From positions 1-64,000 of the forward strand of contig WRFN01000007.1 in assembly GCA_009778785.1 (NCBI GenBank): a stretch of 64,000 nt of DNA, read 5' to 3'. Below the pieces are notes generated by a model. It was not told where the DNA came from, ran no database searches, and was given only the letters and a program-made list of their open reading frames with translations. This document shows, piece by piece, positions 33,715 through 48,314 of the stretch (within the stretch, counting starts at the first letter, position 1; every line of letters begins with the position of its first letter). A program made the translations under genes and the position numbers. The stretch comes from Betaproteobacteria bacterium (GTDB taxonomy: Bacteria > Pseudomonadota > Gammaproteobacteria > Burkholderiales > Casimicrobiaceae).

Positions 33715-35481
33715 TCAAACCGCGGGTTGTTCATGAAACTGCAAATGGTGGAGCCGGGCATAAACGCCTTGTTGCTCCAGCAGCGCGTGATGCGCGCCCA
33801 ACTCGATGATGCGACCGCGTTCCATGACCGCAATTCGGTCGGCGTTCTCGATCGTTGACAAGCGATGCGCAATCACAATTGTCGTCCTGTTCTTCATCAA
33901 ATTTTCCAGCGCCGCTTGCACCAAACGCTCGGATTGCGTATCGAGCGCGCTGGTGGCTTCATCCAGAATCAGAATCGGCGCGTTCTTGAGCAACGCCCGC
34001 GCAATCGCCAAACGCTGCCGCTGTCCGCCCGACAAACGCACGCCCTTCTCGCCGATCAGCGTGTCGAAGCCTTCCGGCATCGCTTCGATGAAATCGAGCG
34101 CGTTGGCAGCGCGCGCCGCTTCGATCACGGCGTCGCGGTCCACCGCGTTCTGTTGGCCGTAAGCGATGTTCGCCGCCACGCTGTCGTTGAACAGCACGAC
34201 ATCTTGACTCACCAGCGCGATCTGCGCGCGCAAACTCGTCAGCGTGAAGTCGTTGAGCGGCTCGCCGTCGAGCAGAATTTCTCCCGACTGCGGAATGTAA
34301 AAGCGCGGGATCAGGCTGACCAGCGTTGTCTTGCCTCCTCCCGACGGCCCCACCAGCGCCAGCGTTTCTCCCGGTTGAATGTCCAGCGTAATGCCGGAAA
34401 GCGCTTCGCGCTCGGCGCGCGGATAGTGGAAGCTGACGTTACGGAAAGACAACGCGCCGCGCGTTTCGTTCAACACGCGCGCGCCGTTGTCCGGCTCCGG
34501 CGCTTCGTCGAGAAACGTGAAAACACTTTCGGCGGCAGCCAGCCCGCGTTGCAACGACAGCGAAACATTGGTCATGCGCTTGATCGGTGCAAACACCATC
34601 ATCATCGCCGTCACAAAAGTGACAAACCCGCCCGCCGTCAACGCATCTTGCCGCGCCAGCACGCCCGCGTAATACAACACCGCCGAGAGCGCACAAGCGA
34701 TGATCAACTGCGTAACGCCGGTGTTGACCGATGAAGTCACGCGCTGTTTGACGAGATTCTGGCGAATCGCTTTGGCGCCCTCGGTAAAGCGTTCCGTTTC
34801 ATACGCTTCGCCGCTGTAAACTTTGACCACGCGCTGGCATTCGATGCTTTCGCCCAGAATCTGCGTCAACTGGCCCATCTGCTTCTGGTTTTCGCGCGAC
34901 AGCCCGCGCAAGCGGCGGCTGATGTATTTGATGCAAATGGCCACCGACGGAAACACGATGAAGCACACCAGCGTCAAGCGCCAGTCGGTATAGAGCAGCA
35001 AGCCGAACAACCCCAATACCGTCAAACCATCCTTGACGGTAACGGTGATCACGCTGAAACCGGCTTCGGTGATCTGGTTCACGTCGTTCATCACCCGCGA
35101 CACCATTCGACCCGACGATTGATTTTCGTAATACGTCACCGGCAATCGCAACAGCAGCGCGAACATTTCCTGCCGCAAGCGTTGCACCAGATGTCCCGAC
35201 AACCAAGCCGTCGAATATTCGTTGACGAAACTTGAGACGCCGCGCAACAAAAAAAGGCCGATGATCGCCAGCGGCACCAGTATCATCGTTTGCGGGTCTT
35301 TGCCGATCAGGCCGCCGTCCACCAGAGGCTTCATCAACGAAACGAAAGCCGGCTCGGTTCCCGCCGCAATCGCCATCGCGATCAGCGACACCGCAAACAC
35401 TTTCCAGTAGCCGCGCAAATACCGCAGCAAACGCTTGTAAAGCGTCCAACTGTTGGCAGTGATTTGGGGGGGCGGCGGCAT
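33715..35481 (-). CDS. msbA: Lipid A export ABC transporter ATP-binding/permease, MsbA-like
   Basis: ABC TM domain; GPSGGGKTTL, LSGGQRQRLAIARALLKNAPILILDEATSALD. Confidence 0.9.
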   Translation of the reverse strand: MPPPPQITANSWTLYKRLLRYLRGYWKVFAVSLIAMAIAAGTEPAFVSLMKPLVDGGLIGKDPQTMILVPLAIIGLFLLRGVSSFVNEYSTAWLSGHLVQRLRQEMFALLLRLPVTYYENQSSGRMVSRVMNDVNQITEAGFSVITVTVKDGLTVLGLFGLLLYTDWRLTLVCFIVFPSVAICIKYISRRLRGLSRENQKQMGQLTQILGESIECQRVVKVYSGEAYETERFTEGAKAIRQNLVKQRVTSSVNTGVTQLIIACALSAVLYYAGVLARQDALTAGGFVTFVTAMMMVFAPIKRMTNVSLSLQRGLAAAESVFTFLDEAPEPDNGARVLNETRGALSFRNVSFHYPRAEREALSGITLDIQPGETLALVGPSGGGKTTLVSLIPRFYIPQSGEILLDGEPLNDFTLTSLRAQIALVSQDVVLFNDSVAANIAYGQQNAVDRDAVIEAARAANALDFIEAMPEGFDTLIGEKGVRLSGGQRQRLAIARALLKNAPILILDEATSALDTQSERLVQAALENLMKNRTTIVIAHRLSTIENADRIAVMERGRIIELGAHHALLEQQGVYARLHHLQFHEQPAV

Positions 35482-35559
35482 GACTTTTAATCGGGGTTTA
35501 TGGGAAACGGGTGACCGAACCCCTCAGGATGCGGAATTAACGTGTGATTATAAAGGATA

Positions 35560-36870
35560 TCAAGTCGCCTTTTCTTCGGCTTTTTTGGGATAAATCCGCA
35601 CCATGACGATCCGCGGCCCCTTCATTTTCTTGACCACCGCATCAAAACCGTCAAATTCGATTTTTTGCCCTTCTTCCGGGACATCGCCCAGTTTCTGCAT
35701 AATCAGCCCCCCCACGGAATCGACGCCGGACTCCTCGATATCGATCCCCAGCGCCCGTTCCAGGGTGAAAATCGGCAAACTGCCCTTGCCGATCAGGGTG
35801 CCGTCGTCGAGCTGCACCCACTCGCGCTGCGACTGCCGGAATTCGTCGCGGATTTCGCCGACCAGCGCGCCCAGCAGGTTGTCCATCGTGATAAAGCCGA
35901 GCGGCCGCCCCTTTTGCGTCGTCACTACCGTGAAATGCGGCGCGCCTTGACGGAAACGCCGCAGCAACTCAGTCGCCGGCAAATGCGTCGAAACCGTCTC
36001 AATCGGCCGCGCCAGCATTTCCAGCGAAACTGCCTCGCCGCGCTCGACCGCGTGAAAAATATCCTTGACGTGAACGACGCCATGCACCTGACCGCCCTCG
36101 TCGAGATAAGGATAACGGCTGAACCGCTGCTCCACCATCTTTTCCAGATTCCGCTCCAGCCCGTCCTTGGCCGACAACACCACCATCTCATTGGCCGGTC
36201 GCATCAAATCGCCGACATCGAGATCGCGAAAATCGAGCGCTTGCGCCAACACCTTCCATTCATCGCCGACCGTGTGCGCGTCGGCGCGCGAACTGCGCAA
36301 AATCATCTTCAATTCTTCCGGCGAATACTGGCTGTCCTGAAGCGTCTCGGCGCCCAGCCCTATCACCCGCAAAAGATAATTGGCGCTGTGATTCAGAATC
36401 CAGATCGCCGGATACGCCACCCAGTAAAACGCATAGAGCGGAAAAGCCGTCCAAACGCCGACTTTTTCCGCCCGCCGAATCGCCAACAATTTCGGCGCCT
36501 GCTCGCCGACCACGATGTGCAAATACGAAATCGCCAAAAACGCGACGAGAAACGAAACGCCGTGCAAAACCCCGGCGCTTTCGATGCCAACCGCTTGCAA
36601 CAACGGTCGCAACAACTGCGCAAATGCCGGTTCGCCGATCCAGCCCAGCCCGAGCGACGCCAGCGTCACGCCGACCTGACATGCCGACAAATAAGCGTCG
36701 AGATGCGCGTAAACCTCAAGAAGAATGCGCCCGCGCCAGCCGTGTGTTTTGGCAATGGCCTTGACGCGGGTTTGACGCAACTTGACCAGCCCGAACTCGG
36801 CCGCCACGAAAAACCCGTTCAACAAGACCAGCAAAAAAGCAACGAAAATCAGGAAAAGGTTCTGCCCCAT
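35560..36870 (-). CDS. CNNM/DUF21-CBS (CorC/HlyC-like) membrane protein
   Basis: NGFFVAAEFGLVKLRQTRV, CBS domains, CorC-like C-terminus. Confidence 0.9.
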   Translation of the reverse strand: MGQNLFLIFVAFLLVLLNGFFVAAEFGLVKLRQTRVKAIAKTHGWRGRILLEVYAHLDAYLSACQVGVTLASLGLGWIGEPAFAQLLRPLLQAVGIESAGVLHGVSFLVAFLAISYLHIVVGEQAPKLLAIRRAEKVGVWTAFPLYAFYWVAYPAIWILNHSANYLLRVIGLGAETLQDSQYSPEELKMILRSSRADAHTVGDEWKVLAQALDFRDLDVGDLMRPANEMVVLSAKDGLERNLEKMVEQRFSRYPYLDEGGQVHGVVHVKDIFHAVERGEAVSLEMLARPIETVSTHLPATELLRRFRQGAPHFTVVTTQKGRPLGFITMDNLLGALVGEIRDEFRQSQREWVQLDDGTLIGKGSLPIFTLERALGIDIEESGVDSVGGLIMQKLGDVPEEGQKIEFDGFDAVVKKMKGPRIVMVRIYPKKAEEKAT

Positions 36871-37124
36871 ACGTCGGGAACGCCCCGACTCCTTTCCGAA
36901 ACGGAGAAAAGGGCATTTTGCCTGAATGTGGCGGAGTTGTCTTGTCGCCCGTCCCCGACCTCGCGGAGCCTGTCTCCGCAGAGGCAGAAATGACGACTTT
37001 GGAGATGCGAACGTCAGCGTATACAACCACAACTATCGGCGACGAAACGCTGAAGAAATTCCCCTCTTGGGAGGGGTGTCGGCCTGAGCTTGTCGAAGAG
37101 TCAACGGCGAAAAACTTTCCCCAA

Positions 37125-37151
37125 AAAAATGGGCGCTCACGCGCCCATTTT
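37125..37151 (-). terminator. Terminator of the asparaginase gene
   Basis: atgggcgctcacgcgcccattttt inverted repeat. Confidence 0.65.
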
Positions 37152-37170
37152 TCTCACACTACAGGAGTGA

Positions 37171-38238
37171 TCAATACTTCTCAAACATCGCCTGAATTTT
37201 TTTCGGGTCTTGGGTCTTGGTCAGCGCCAGTTGCAGCAGAATCCGCGCTTTTTGCGGATTCAACGTACCGGAGGCGACAAAGCCAAGTTTGGCGTCATCG
37301 ACTTCGGCATCCAGCGTCGTCGAGCCGGTCGGCACCCGCGACGAGCGCACGATTGCTACGCCTTTTTTCGCCGCGCCTTCCAGCACTTCAAATACCTTGT
37401 TGTACAGGTTGCCGTTGCCCACGCCCGCTGAAACGATGCCCTTGTAGCCCGCATCGATGAGCGCTTTCGCCGGCAACTCGGAAGCGTTGGCGTAGTTGTA
37501 AATGATGCCTACCGGCGGCAGTTTGTCGAGCTTCGAAACATCGAATTCCGTCTTGGCGGTGTGCGCCCGTTCGGGACTGCGCTGATACGTCACCTTGCCG
37601 TTATAAACGTAACCGAGCGGGCCGAAATTCGGCGCCGCGAAGGTCTGCACTTCCGTCGTGCTGGTCTTCGTCACATCACGTCCATCGAGCACCACATCGT
37701 TCATCGCTACCATCACGCCGCGTCCCTTCGACGCTGGGCTTGCCGCCACGACAACTGCGTTGAACAGGTTGAACGGGCCATCGGCGCTCATCGCGTTCGA
37801 CGGTCGCATCGCGCCGACCAACACCACCGGTTTGTCGCTCTTGACGGTCAGATTCAGAAAATACGCAGTTTCTTCCATCGTGTCGGTGCCGTGCGTGATC
37901 ACGATGCCGTCCACATCTTTCTGCGCGAGCAATTCGTTGACGCGCTTGGCAAGTTTCAGCCAAACTTCGTCGTTCATGTCTTGCGAGCCGATCTTCACTA
38001 CTTGCTCGCCGGAAACATGCGCCACGCTTTTCATTTCCGGCACGGCGTCGATCAACAAATCAACGCCGACCTTGGCTGCCTGATACTGCGTTTGCGTTGC
38101 TGACTGGCTGACGCCGGCAATCGTGCCGCCGGTAGCGAGAATTCGCACATTCGGCAAATCGGCAGCGATGGCGTTCGCGCCGAAAGCAAAACCAACCGCC
38201 AACAAAAACAACATCCACGTTTTTTTGAAAACTTTCAT
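37171..38238 (-). CDS. ansB: Type II L-asparaginase, periplasmic
   Basis: Signal peptide; VRILATGGTIAGV, VITHGTDTMEETAYFL. Confidence 0.95.
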   Translation of the reverse strand: MKVFKKTWMLFLLAVGFAFGANAIAADLPNVRILATGGTIAGVSQSATQTQYQAAKVGVDLLIDAVPEMKSVAHVSGEQVVKIGSQDMNDEVWLKLAKRVNELLAQKDVDGIVITHGTDTMEETAYFLNLTVKSDKPVVLVGAMRPSNAMSADGPFNLFNAVVVAASPASKGRGVMVAMNDVVLDGRDVTKTSTTEVQTFAAPNFGPLGYVYNGKVTYQRSPERAHTAKTEFDVSKLDKLPPVGIIYNYANASELPAKALIDAGYKGIVSAGVGNGNLYNKVFEVLEGAAKKGVAIVRSSRVPTGSTTLDAEVDDAKLGFVASGTLNPQKARILLQLALTKTQDPKKIQAMFEKY

Positions 38239-38455
38239 GAGAAGCCTCTCGTGTTTCGATAAAGGAGTTTTATTATCGCTCATTCGCCGCCAATGATTAC
38301 GTGTTTTTTGAATTGCGCATGTGTAAAAAACATTGACTTACACACCATTCCGCTTCACGCCTGACTCTCTTGTTGCCGTTTTCAAAAGACGTTACAATCA
38401 TTTCCAATAACTTCTTGGGATGTCCTTCTGAAAATATCAAACGGAGACATTTGCC

Positions 38456-38980
38456 ATGCACATCATCATCGCTGTCCTTGTTGCCGTTGCCGGTCTCATC
38501 TGGGCGCTCACCGCGCTGCAACGCTCCGGTGTGGATTTGAATTCGTTCAACCCTTTCACTTGGTATCGTCGTCATCAATGGAAGAAAAACTTTCGCGCGC
38601 ATCCGGCGTTGACCGCTGACAATCCAATGGACATTGCCGCCGTCGTTTTGCTGTACACCGCCGAATTGAAAGGCGAGTTGACGCGCGAAACCCGACAGGC
38701 ATTGTTGAATATCTTTCAGGGCACGTTCAAGATCGACGCCAAAGCCGCCGAAGAGCTTTTTTCATCGACGAGTTTTTTGCTGAAAGACGGTTTGTTTGAA
38801 AAACACGCGGCGCGTTTCGTCAACGAACGATGGAGCATATTGAGCGCCGAGCAAAGCGCGCAAATCATCTCGCTCGTCCAGCAAGTGGCCGAACTGGACG
38901 ACGCGCCCACTTCTCAACAAAACGCTTTTATCGCTCTTTTGAAAGAGAAAACGCAGCAGCCGCCCGGCACTTCTTGGTAA
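38456..38980 (+). CDS. TerB-like hypothetical protein with N-terminal TM
   Basis: MDIAAVVLLYTAELKGELTRETRQALLNIFQGTFKIDAKAAEELFSSTSFLL. Confidence 0.55.
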   Translation: MHIIIAVLVAVAGLIWALTALQRSGVDLNSFNPFTWYRRHQWKKNFRAHPALTADNPMDIAAVVLLYTAELKGELTRETRQALLNIFQGTFKIDAKAAEELFSSTSFLLKDGLFEKHAARFVNERWSILSAEQSAQIISLVQQVAELDDAPTSQQNAFIALLKEKTQQPPGTSW

Positions 38981-39016
38981 TTCTTTTTCGCTGTACTATC
39001 ACGAACGGAACCAACG

Positions 39017-39946
39017 ATGCAACAGACCACGCCGCAAACCATCCAATGGGAAGATATTCGCTACTTCTTGGCGCTGGCGCGCCACGGCAGCTTGTCGGCG
39101 GCCGCACGCGCGTTGCAAGTGGAACACTCCACCGTCAGCCGTCGCGTCGCCGCGCTTGAAGAAACCGTGCAACTCCAGTTGTTCGACCGTTTGCCGCGTG
39201 GCTGGCAACTGACTGTCGATGGTCACGCGTTATTGCCTTACGCCGAACGCGTCGAACGCGAGATGCTTTCATTCTCACGCGCCACCCTCAGCACCACGGC
39301 AGTCGGCGGCGCTGTTCGACTCTCGGCGCCGTCTTCGCTGACCAACACGTTTTTGATTCCGCGTCTGGCATCACAACGCGCGCGCTGGCCGCTGATCGAA
39401 CTTTATCTCTCCGACGACATTCGCTCCGCCGATCCGTTTTACCGCGACGCCGATTTGGCGATTCGGCTGGGGCGACCGCAAGATGCTTCCTTGGCCATTC
39501 GCCGCTTGGCCGTTCTCGGTTATGGCCTTTACGCTACGCCCGAACACGCGAAAAAATCGCCGGAGCACTGGTGCTTCATTGGCGCCAGCGATAACCTTCA
39601 TCACGCGCCCGAACAACAATGGCTGGAAGCGTTCAGCAACGGTCGTCGCTTTGCGCTTCGCTGCAATCGCTCGGCGGGCAGACTCGAAGCGGCGGCGGCC
39701 GGATTGGGCGTCGCGGTGTTGCCGCACTGCATGGCGCGCGCCGCCGGCCTTGTCACGCTGACCGGAGACTTTGATATTCCGTCGCGGGAAATCTGGCTGC
39801 TCATTCATCCCGACGCCCGTCGCATTCCGCGCATTCAAGTGATCGCCGATTTGCTGATTGATCTCTTTACTCACCACGCGCGCTTGCTGGAAGAAGGCGT
39901 GCCGCCGCCGGATTTGTTTTCGGAAAATGTCGGAGAGGCATTCTGA
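39017..39946 (+). CDS. LysR-family transcriptional regulator
   Basis: IRYFLALARHGSLSAAARALQVEHSTVSRRVAALEETVQLQLFDR. Confidence 0.93.
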   Translation: MQQTTPQTIQWEDIRYFLALARHGSLSAAARALQVEHSTVSRRVAALEETVQLQLFDRLPRGWQLTVDGHALLPYAERVEREMLSFSRATLSTTAVGGAVRLSAPSSLTNTFLIPRLASQRARWPLIELYLSDDIRSADPFYRDADLAIRLGRPQDASLAIRRLAVLGYGLYATPEHAKKSPEHWCFIGASDNLHHAPEQQWLEAFSNGRRFALRCNRSAGRLEAAAAGLGVAVLPHCMARAAGLVTLTGDFDIPSREIWLLIHPDARRIPRIQVIADLLIDLFTHHARLLEEGVPPPDLFSENVGEAF

Positions 39947-40028
39947 CATGGAACAAAGAAACCACAGGGAATCACGTCATGAACCAACACATCCGCAACG
40001 CCCTCAGAAAAAAGCTGAGCCATCTCCC

Positions 40029-41069
40029 ATGAATGCCATGAAAAAAATTTTGAAGCTATGGTTCTTGCCAGCAATGCTCGTGCCACTTTCCGGCTGCTCA
40101 ACGCCGGATGTGACCCTCATCAACGCGAAAACCGGAAGAACCTGCTCACCTTCCTACTTTGAATTCCGGCAAGTGATCGTGGACACCAACCCGAAGTTGC
40201 GCCAATTCAACACCCTGCTTAGAACAGAAAAGGATACCGCCGCTTATATCACCTATGATGAAAACTGCCGCAAGTTGGACGAGCAAAAACTTCCCATGCT
40301 CGTGAGCGGCTACGCCGGAGAAGTGAATCACTCCTTTGCGGCGCGCGGCGGCAAAATCGCTTATGTCAATCAAAAAACACTCGACCTTCGCCTCTACGAT
40401 CTGAAAACCGGCACGGACAAAATTGTTGTGCCCAACGTTGTGCCGGAGAATATCCGCTACACCTCTTGGAGATGGGCCATGCAGTGGCTTTCCGATTCAT
40501 CACTCTTTCTTGCTGCGGATAACATTTACATTATCGACATGGACACAGGCAAACAGAAAGCCATCTACAACATCACCAAGCTGCCGCTCACATGCGAATA
40601 CGTCTTGTCGCCGGACGCCGCGATGCTTGCCTTCAACGAAGCAATCTCTGATATGCCGGGAGTGTTCGATGAAACCATCAAAATACTGGACATTCATTCG
40701 GGGGAAATCATCAAAACCATCAAGGCAGAAAAGGCAACGGCAAATTACCCGCGATGGAGTTTTGATTCAAAAACGCTGGCTTATGTAGAAAGGAATCGGG
40801 AAAAGATGCAAATCAAGGTGATCTCCATCGCCGACGGCAAGGAACGAACGCTACAAAATCTGCCGCCCGACCACTGGATTAGGGGCTTTATTTTTGGCAA
40901 GGATTTCATCGGATACACAGTAGAAAAATTCAGAAGCGATGACCCGGGGCAGAGGTACTTTATCGACGCCCAAACCGGCGAGCCGAGAAAAGACATCCTC
41001 TTGGGAAAACTTGGCTCGGATTGGCTGCTGGATAATGATGTCACCTATATCTGTACGACGGGGATTTAG
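40029..41069 (+). CDS. Putative lipoprotein with TolB-like propeller
   Basis: MNAMKKILKLWFLPAMLVPLSGCSTPDV lipobox; repeated YPRWSFDSKTLAYV-type strands. Confidence 0.65.
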   Translation: MNAMKKILKLWFLPAMLVPLSGCSTPDVTLINAKTGRTCSPSYFEFRQVIVDTNPKLRQFNTLLRTEKDTAAYITYDENCRKLDEQKLPMLVSGYAGEVNHSFAARGGKIAYVNQKTLDLRLYDLKTGTDKIVVPNVVPENIRYTSWRWAMQWLSDSSLFLAADNIYIIDMDTGKQKAIYNITKLPLTCEYVLSPDAAMLAFNEAISDMPGVFDETIKILDIHSGEIIKTIKAEKATANYPRWSFDSKTLAYVERNREKMQIKVISIADGKERTLQNLPPDHWIRGFIFGKDFIGYTVEKFRSDDPGQRYFIDAQTGEPRKDILLGKLGSDWLLDNDVTYICTTGI

Positions 41070-41070
41070 C

Positions 41071-41156
41071 GCGTAGGTTGGGGTGAGCTTGCGAACCCCA
41101 ACGGGTCGAAGCTTCGCTATGTTGGGGTTCGCAAGCTCACCCCAACCTACGCGGGC
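41071..41156. repeat. Inverted pair of GTAGGTTGGGGTGAGCTTGCGAACCCCAAC REP-like units
   Basis: Left arm and its reverse complement flank a short spacer; long hairpin. Confidence 0.9.
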
Positions 41157-41240
41157 TTGCCTAAATGTAGTAAATAAAAGAGGAGCAGTAGAGAGTGCGA
41201 AAAAAAAACAGTTTCTATTTTTATCTTAAAAATAGTTTTA

Positions 41241-41633
41241 TTGTCGTGCGCAATAGATTTTGCGCTCACGACGTTGCTTTGGATATTATTTGAAGATCTA
41301 TTACGAGGTATTGAAGGGAATCTGTGGGGTTTCATTGTAGAACTGATATTGACAGCGTTTGTTTCTTTTAGAGTGAGCAATTTTTCAGGAAAAATACTTT
41401 ATGGATGTTTTTCTTCTTTAGCCTACAAAGGGCTACAAATTTTAATAAAAGACTTTGTCACAATTGCCTTTTATTTTCCTGCCGCGCCAGAAATGAGTGG
41501 TGGGAACTTTTTCTTTCTTTTCCTTTTTCTCTCTTATAATTGCTTTACCGATAACATTTGTGATTTCCTTCCCTTTTTCTTTTTTTGGTGCACGGTCATC
41601 TCGCCGGTGATTCGTGAGAGAGCAGCATCATGA
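41241..41633 (+). CDS. Hypothetical AT-rich membrane protein ORF
   Basis: 130-aa hydrophobic ORF in an AT-rich patch between REP elements. Confidence 0.3.
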   Translation: MSCAIDFALTTLLWILFEDLLRGIEGNLWGFIVELILTAFVSFRVSNFSGKILYGCFSSLAYKGLQILIKDFVTIAFYFPAAPEMSGGNFFFLFLFLSYNCFTDNICDFLPFFFFWCTVISPVIRERAAS

Positions 41634-41640
41634 GGGTCTG

Positions 41641-41708
41641 TAATCTGAACTGTGTCATCCGATAATATAGGCGCAAGCCGGGGAGATGACATAAAGTTAA
41701 ACACAGAA
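41641..41708 (+). repeat. Dispersed repeat of about 65-70 bp, copy 1
   Basis: Matches the reverse complement of about 52,349-52,415 with roughly 80 percent identity by eye. Confidence 0.75.
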
Positions 41709-41740
41709 CAATTGGATCCGCGACGTCCCCCCCGAAAAGA

Positions 41741-42389
41741 GCGCGTAGGTTGGGGTGAGCCTGCGAACCCCAACGCATCATCGTTCTCCTACAGAAAATT
41801 CATCCTCGGTTCCAGCCGCCCAATCCTGCGGCATCCAACCTAGCCGGATGTAGCGATGTATTGAACTGTACGGCCATTCCGATGCTCGCGCAACATGTCC
41901 ATGTTTAACCGGGTTAATATGAACGTAATCCATGTGGCGTTGCAAATCATTTTCATTAGCGATCAAATGTTCCCAGAAGCGTCTCTGCCATACTCCCCGC
42001 TCTCCTTTGCGCTGTCTCGCGGCGCTCACCCATTCGCCTTGAGGAATGCTGCGCGAAAATCCAGCCTTTATCAGCATCCAGCGTGTTGAGAAATCGGTAT
42101 CGTTTTCAGGGAGTTCCCAAATAGCGTGAAGGTGATCCGGCAGCACAACCCAAGCTAGGATATTGAATAGATGCGTTTGCTTTACCTTGCGCACCGTGTT
42201 GCGCAAGTCTTCGATGTGATCTACCAACAACGTGCGCGAGCGTTCGGCCAGATTGACCGTGAAGAAATAGGCGCCTCCCGGCTGCCATGCACGTCTGTAT
42301 TTCATGGCTTTCTCTTTTTCAAAACGTTGGGAGTTACAAGTTCATTGCCAATCCACATCCTTTGTTGGGGTTCGCAAGCTCACCCCAAC

Positions 42390-42395
<6 letters not shown>
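41741..42395 (-). mobile_element. RAYT flanked by REP-like repeats (REPtron-like unit)
   Basis: REP arms at 41741-41773 and about 42363-42393 in opposite orientation around the transposase. Confidence 0.8.
41778..42305 (-). CDS. REP-associated tyrosine transposase (Y1_Tnp/IS200-like)
   Basis: MKYRRAWQPGGAYFFTVNLAER...VVLPDHLHAIWELPE...WQRRFWEHLIANENDLQRHMDYVHINPVKHGHV. Confidence 0.93.
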   Translation of the reverse strand: MKYRRAWQPGGAYFFTVNLAERSRTLLVDHIEDLRNTVRKVKQTHLFNILAWVVLPDHLHAIWELPENDTDFSTRWMLIKAGFSRSIPQGEWVSAARQRKGERGVWQRRFWEHLIANENDLQRHMDYVHINPVKHGHVARASEWPYSSIHRYIRLGWMPQDWAAGTEDEFSVGER

Positions 42396-46407
<4,012 letters not shown>

Positions 46408-46526
46408 GGCGATCGGGTTGCAATCCCTTGGGGAATTTCAGATTATAGAGAGAAAACCGTAAACGCTGAACCGTTCGGGCGAAACTTGCCAAAGTTCGCA
46501 GCGCTTCCATAGAGAAATACGCGAAA

Positions 46527-46556
46527 AGAAAAGAGGCAGCATCGGCTGCCTCTTTC
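46527..46556 (-). terminator. Terminator after rpmE
   Basis: gaggcagcatcggctgcctcttt inverted repeat. Confidence 0.6.
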
Positions 46557-46600
46557 ACCTCACAGCGTAACATCGCTGCGTTTTCGTTGAGCGTTTTAGC

Positions 46601-46828
46601 TCAGCCCGCAGCAGCGGCAGATGTCCGCTTGTTGCCGTAACGCTGACGGAATTTCTCGACGCGACCGGCGGTGTCCATGATCTTCTGCTTGCCCGTGTAA
46701 AACGGATGGCAGTTCGAGCAAACTTCGATGTGCAGCGGGCGACCCAGCGTCGAACTGGTTTTGAACGTGTTGCCGCAGCTACACGTCACTTCAATCTCGT
46801 TGTATTTCGGGTGAATATTGGCTTTCAT
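46601..46828 (-). CDS. rpmE: 50S ribosomal protein L31
   Basis: [65 protein letters not shown]. Confidence 0.97.
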   Translation of the reverse strand: MKANIHPKYNEIEVTCSCGNTFKTSSTLGRPLHIEVCSNCHPFYTGKQKIMDTAGRVEKFRQRYGNKRTSAAAAG

Positions 46829-47252
46829 CAATCATCCTTTCCAGAGGGACGCATCGCCCCGTCAATCACCGGCTCGTTCGTTATACGGAAGGCATACAAA
46901 TCCGCCGTCGCCGGGAGAATTAAATATTATCCTCTGAAAACGGCGGCAAGGCAAGTGCCCATCACCGCGCCGCAGCAACCTTGTACACGACATTGCGGTC
47001 GCGTTTCCCCACCGCTATGCCGACAACGATAACTTCCCTGTCGCCGCAGGCTTCCTACACCAGTCGGTTACTGTTGTTGGCGCTTTTTAACCTCATTGTC
47101 GCCCCCCTAAGCAGGGGCACGGCGCGCCGTGCCCCTACGGGATGGGGTTTGCTCGACCCATAAAAAAGGCCCTTATTTCCGGCAACGGAACGATTTTGCC
47201 GACCCGTTCTCGAAGATAATAAAATAAGTGGCGTTTTTCTATAGGGCTTTTC

Positions 47253-48164
47253 ATGTTTCCCCCATCACGTTTGACGGCTTATGTGGTTCTGGTAGTGACG
47301 TCAGCGATGTGGGGCAGTAACGCTGTGGTGGCGCGCGACTTGCTCGACACGATGCCGCCGATCACGCTGGCGGTGTTTCGCTGGGTGGTGGCGACGGCGG
47401 CGCTGATCCCCTTTGTATGGCATGAACGCGCGCCGATTTATCGGGCGCTGCGGACGCAATGGCCGCTGATGCTGTTGCTGGCGGCGGTCGGGTTTGCGCC
47501 GAACACGATGATTTCCTATCTCGGTTTGCAGGGGACAACAGCCATTTTCCTCGGGCTGATGAATTCGATCGTGCCGGTGATGGTGGTGTTGATCATGGCG
47601 GTGTGGAAGCGGCGGCGACCGCGCTGGCTGGAAAATGTCGGGCTGGCGCTGTCGTTTATCGGCGTGTTGACGGTGCTGGCGCACGGCGAATTTCGCCATT
47701 TGCTGGCGCTGCGGATGAGCGGTTACGATTTTCTGGTATTGCTCGGGCTGGTGATCTGGGCGCTCTATACGGTTTTGCTTTTGTACCGACCGCGCTATTT
47801 GTCGCTGCCGGCGTTCGTGTTCACGGCGGGGCTGCTGGGGCTGGCGCTGATTGTTCCGATGATGATCGGCGAATGGTGGGTCAAGGGCGTGCCGACATTC
47901 ACGGCGCGGGAGGCCGCGCTGGCGACGTACATCGGGCTGGTGCCGACCCTCGCCGCGATGCTGCTTTTCAGCTACGGCGTGGCGCAAGTGGGGCCGGTTC
48001 AGGCCGGGATTTTCACGCATCTGGTGCCACTTTTCGCGGTGCTTTTTGCGACATTGTTCATCCACGAATCCCTTTACCTTTATCATGGGATCGGGTTTGT
48101 GCTGGTGGCAGGCGGGGCGATTTTATGTTGTCTCAAACCGGAGCAAGCGCCAAGAATGCACTGA
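47253..48164 (+). CDS. EamA/DMT-family transporter
   Basis: 10 TM; SAMWGSNAVVARDLLDTMPPITLAVFRWVVATAALIPF. Confidence 0.9.
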   Translation: MFPPSRLTAYVVLVVTSAMWGSNAVVARDLLDTMPPITLAVFRWVVATAALIPFVWHERAPIYRALRTQWPLMLLLAAVGFAPNTMISYLGLQGTTAIFLGLMNSIVPVMVVLIMAVWKRRRPRWLENVGLALSFIGVLTVLAHGEFRHLLALRMSGYDFLVLLGLVIWALYTVLLLYRPRYLSLPAFVFTAGLLGLALIVPMMIGEWWVKGVPTFTAREAALATYIGLVPTLAAMLLFSYGVAQVGPVQAGIFTHLVPLFAVLFATLFIHESLYLYHGIGFVLVAGGAILCCLKPEQAPRMH

Positions 48165-48314
48165 ACAAATCACTGCGCCGCAGGCCTTGCAGTCCTTCCC
48201 GATCCGCAACGCCCACTTACCGCTCGACTTATTCAGCGCATCCTGTCGCCACGTTTCGGAAAACGCTGATAAACTTTCATTTTTCTCTCCCCCGTCTTTC
48301 AGGAAGGATTCATC

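Noticed and set aside
33865-34734. Plus-strand ORF of 289 aa (and similar ORFs at 35665..36993, 45028..45807, 47301..48086, 48123..49763, 55395..56468, 61874..62944)
   Set aside because: Mirror ORFs over clear genes (msbA, CNNM, ArnT-like, EamA, ilvD, glnS, dnaA) caused by high GC; His/Arg/Gln-rich translations.
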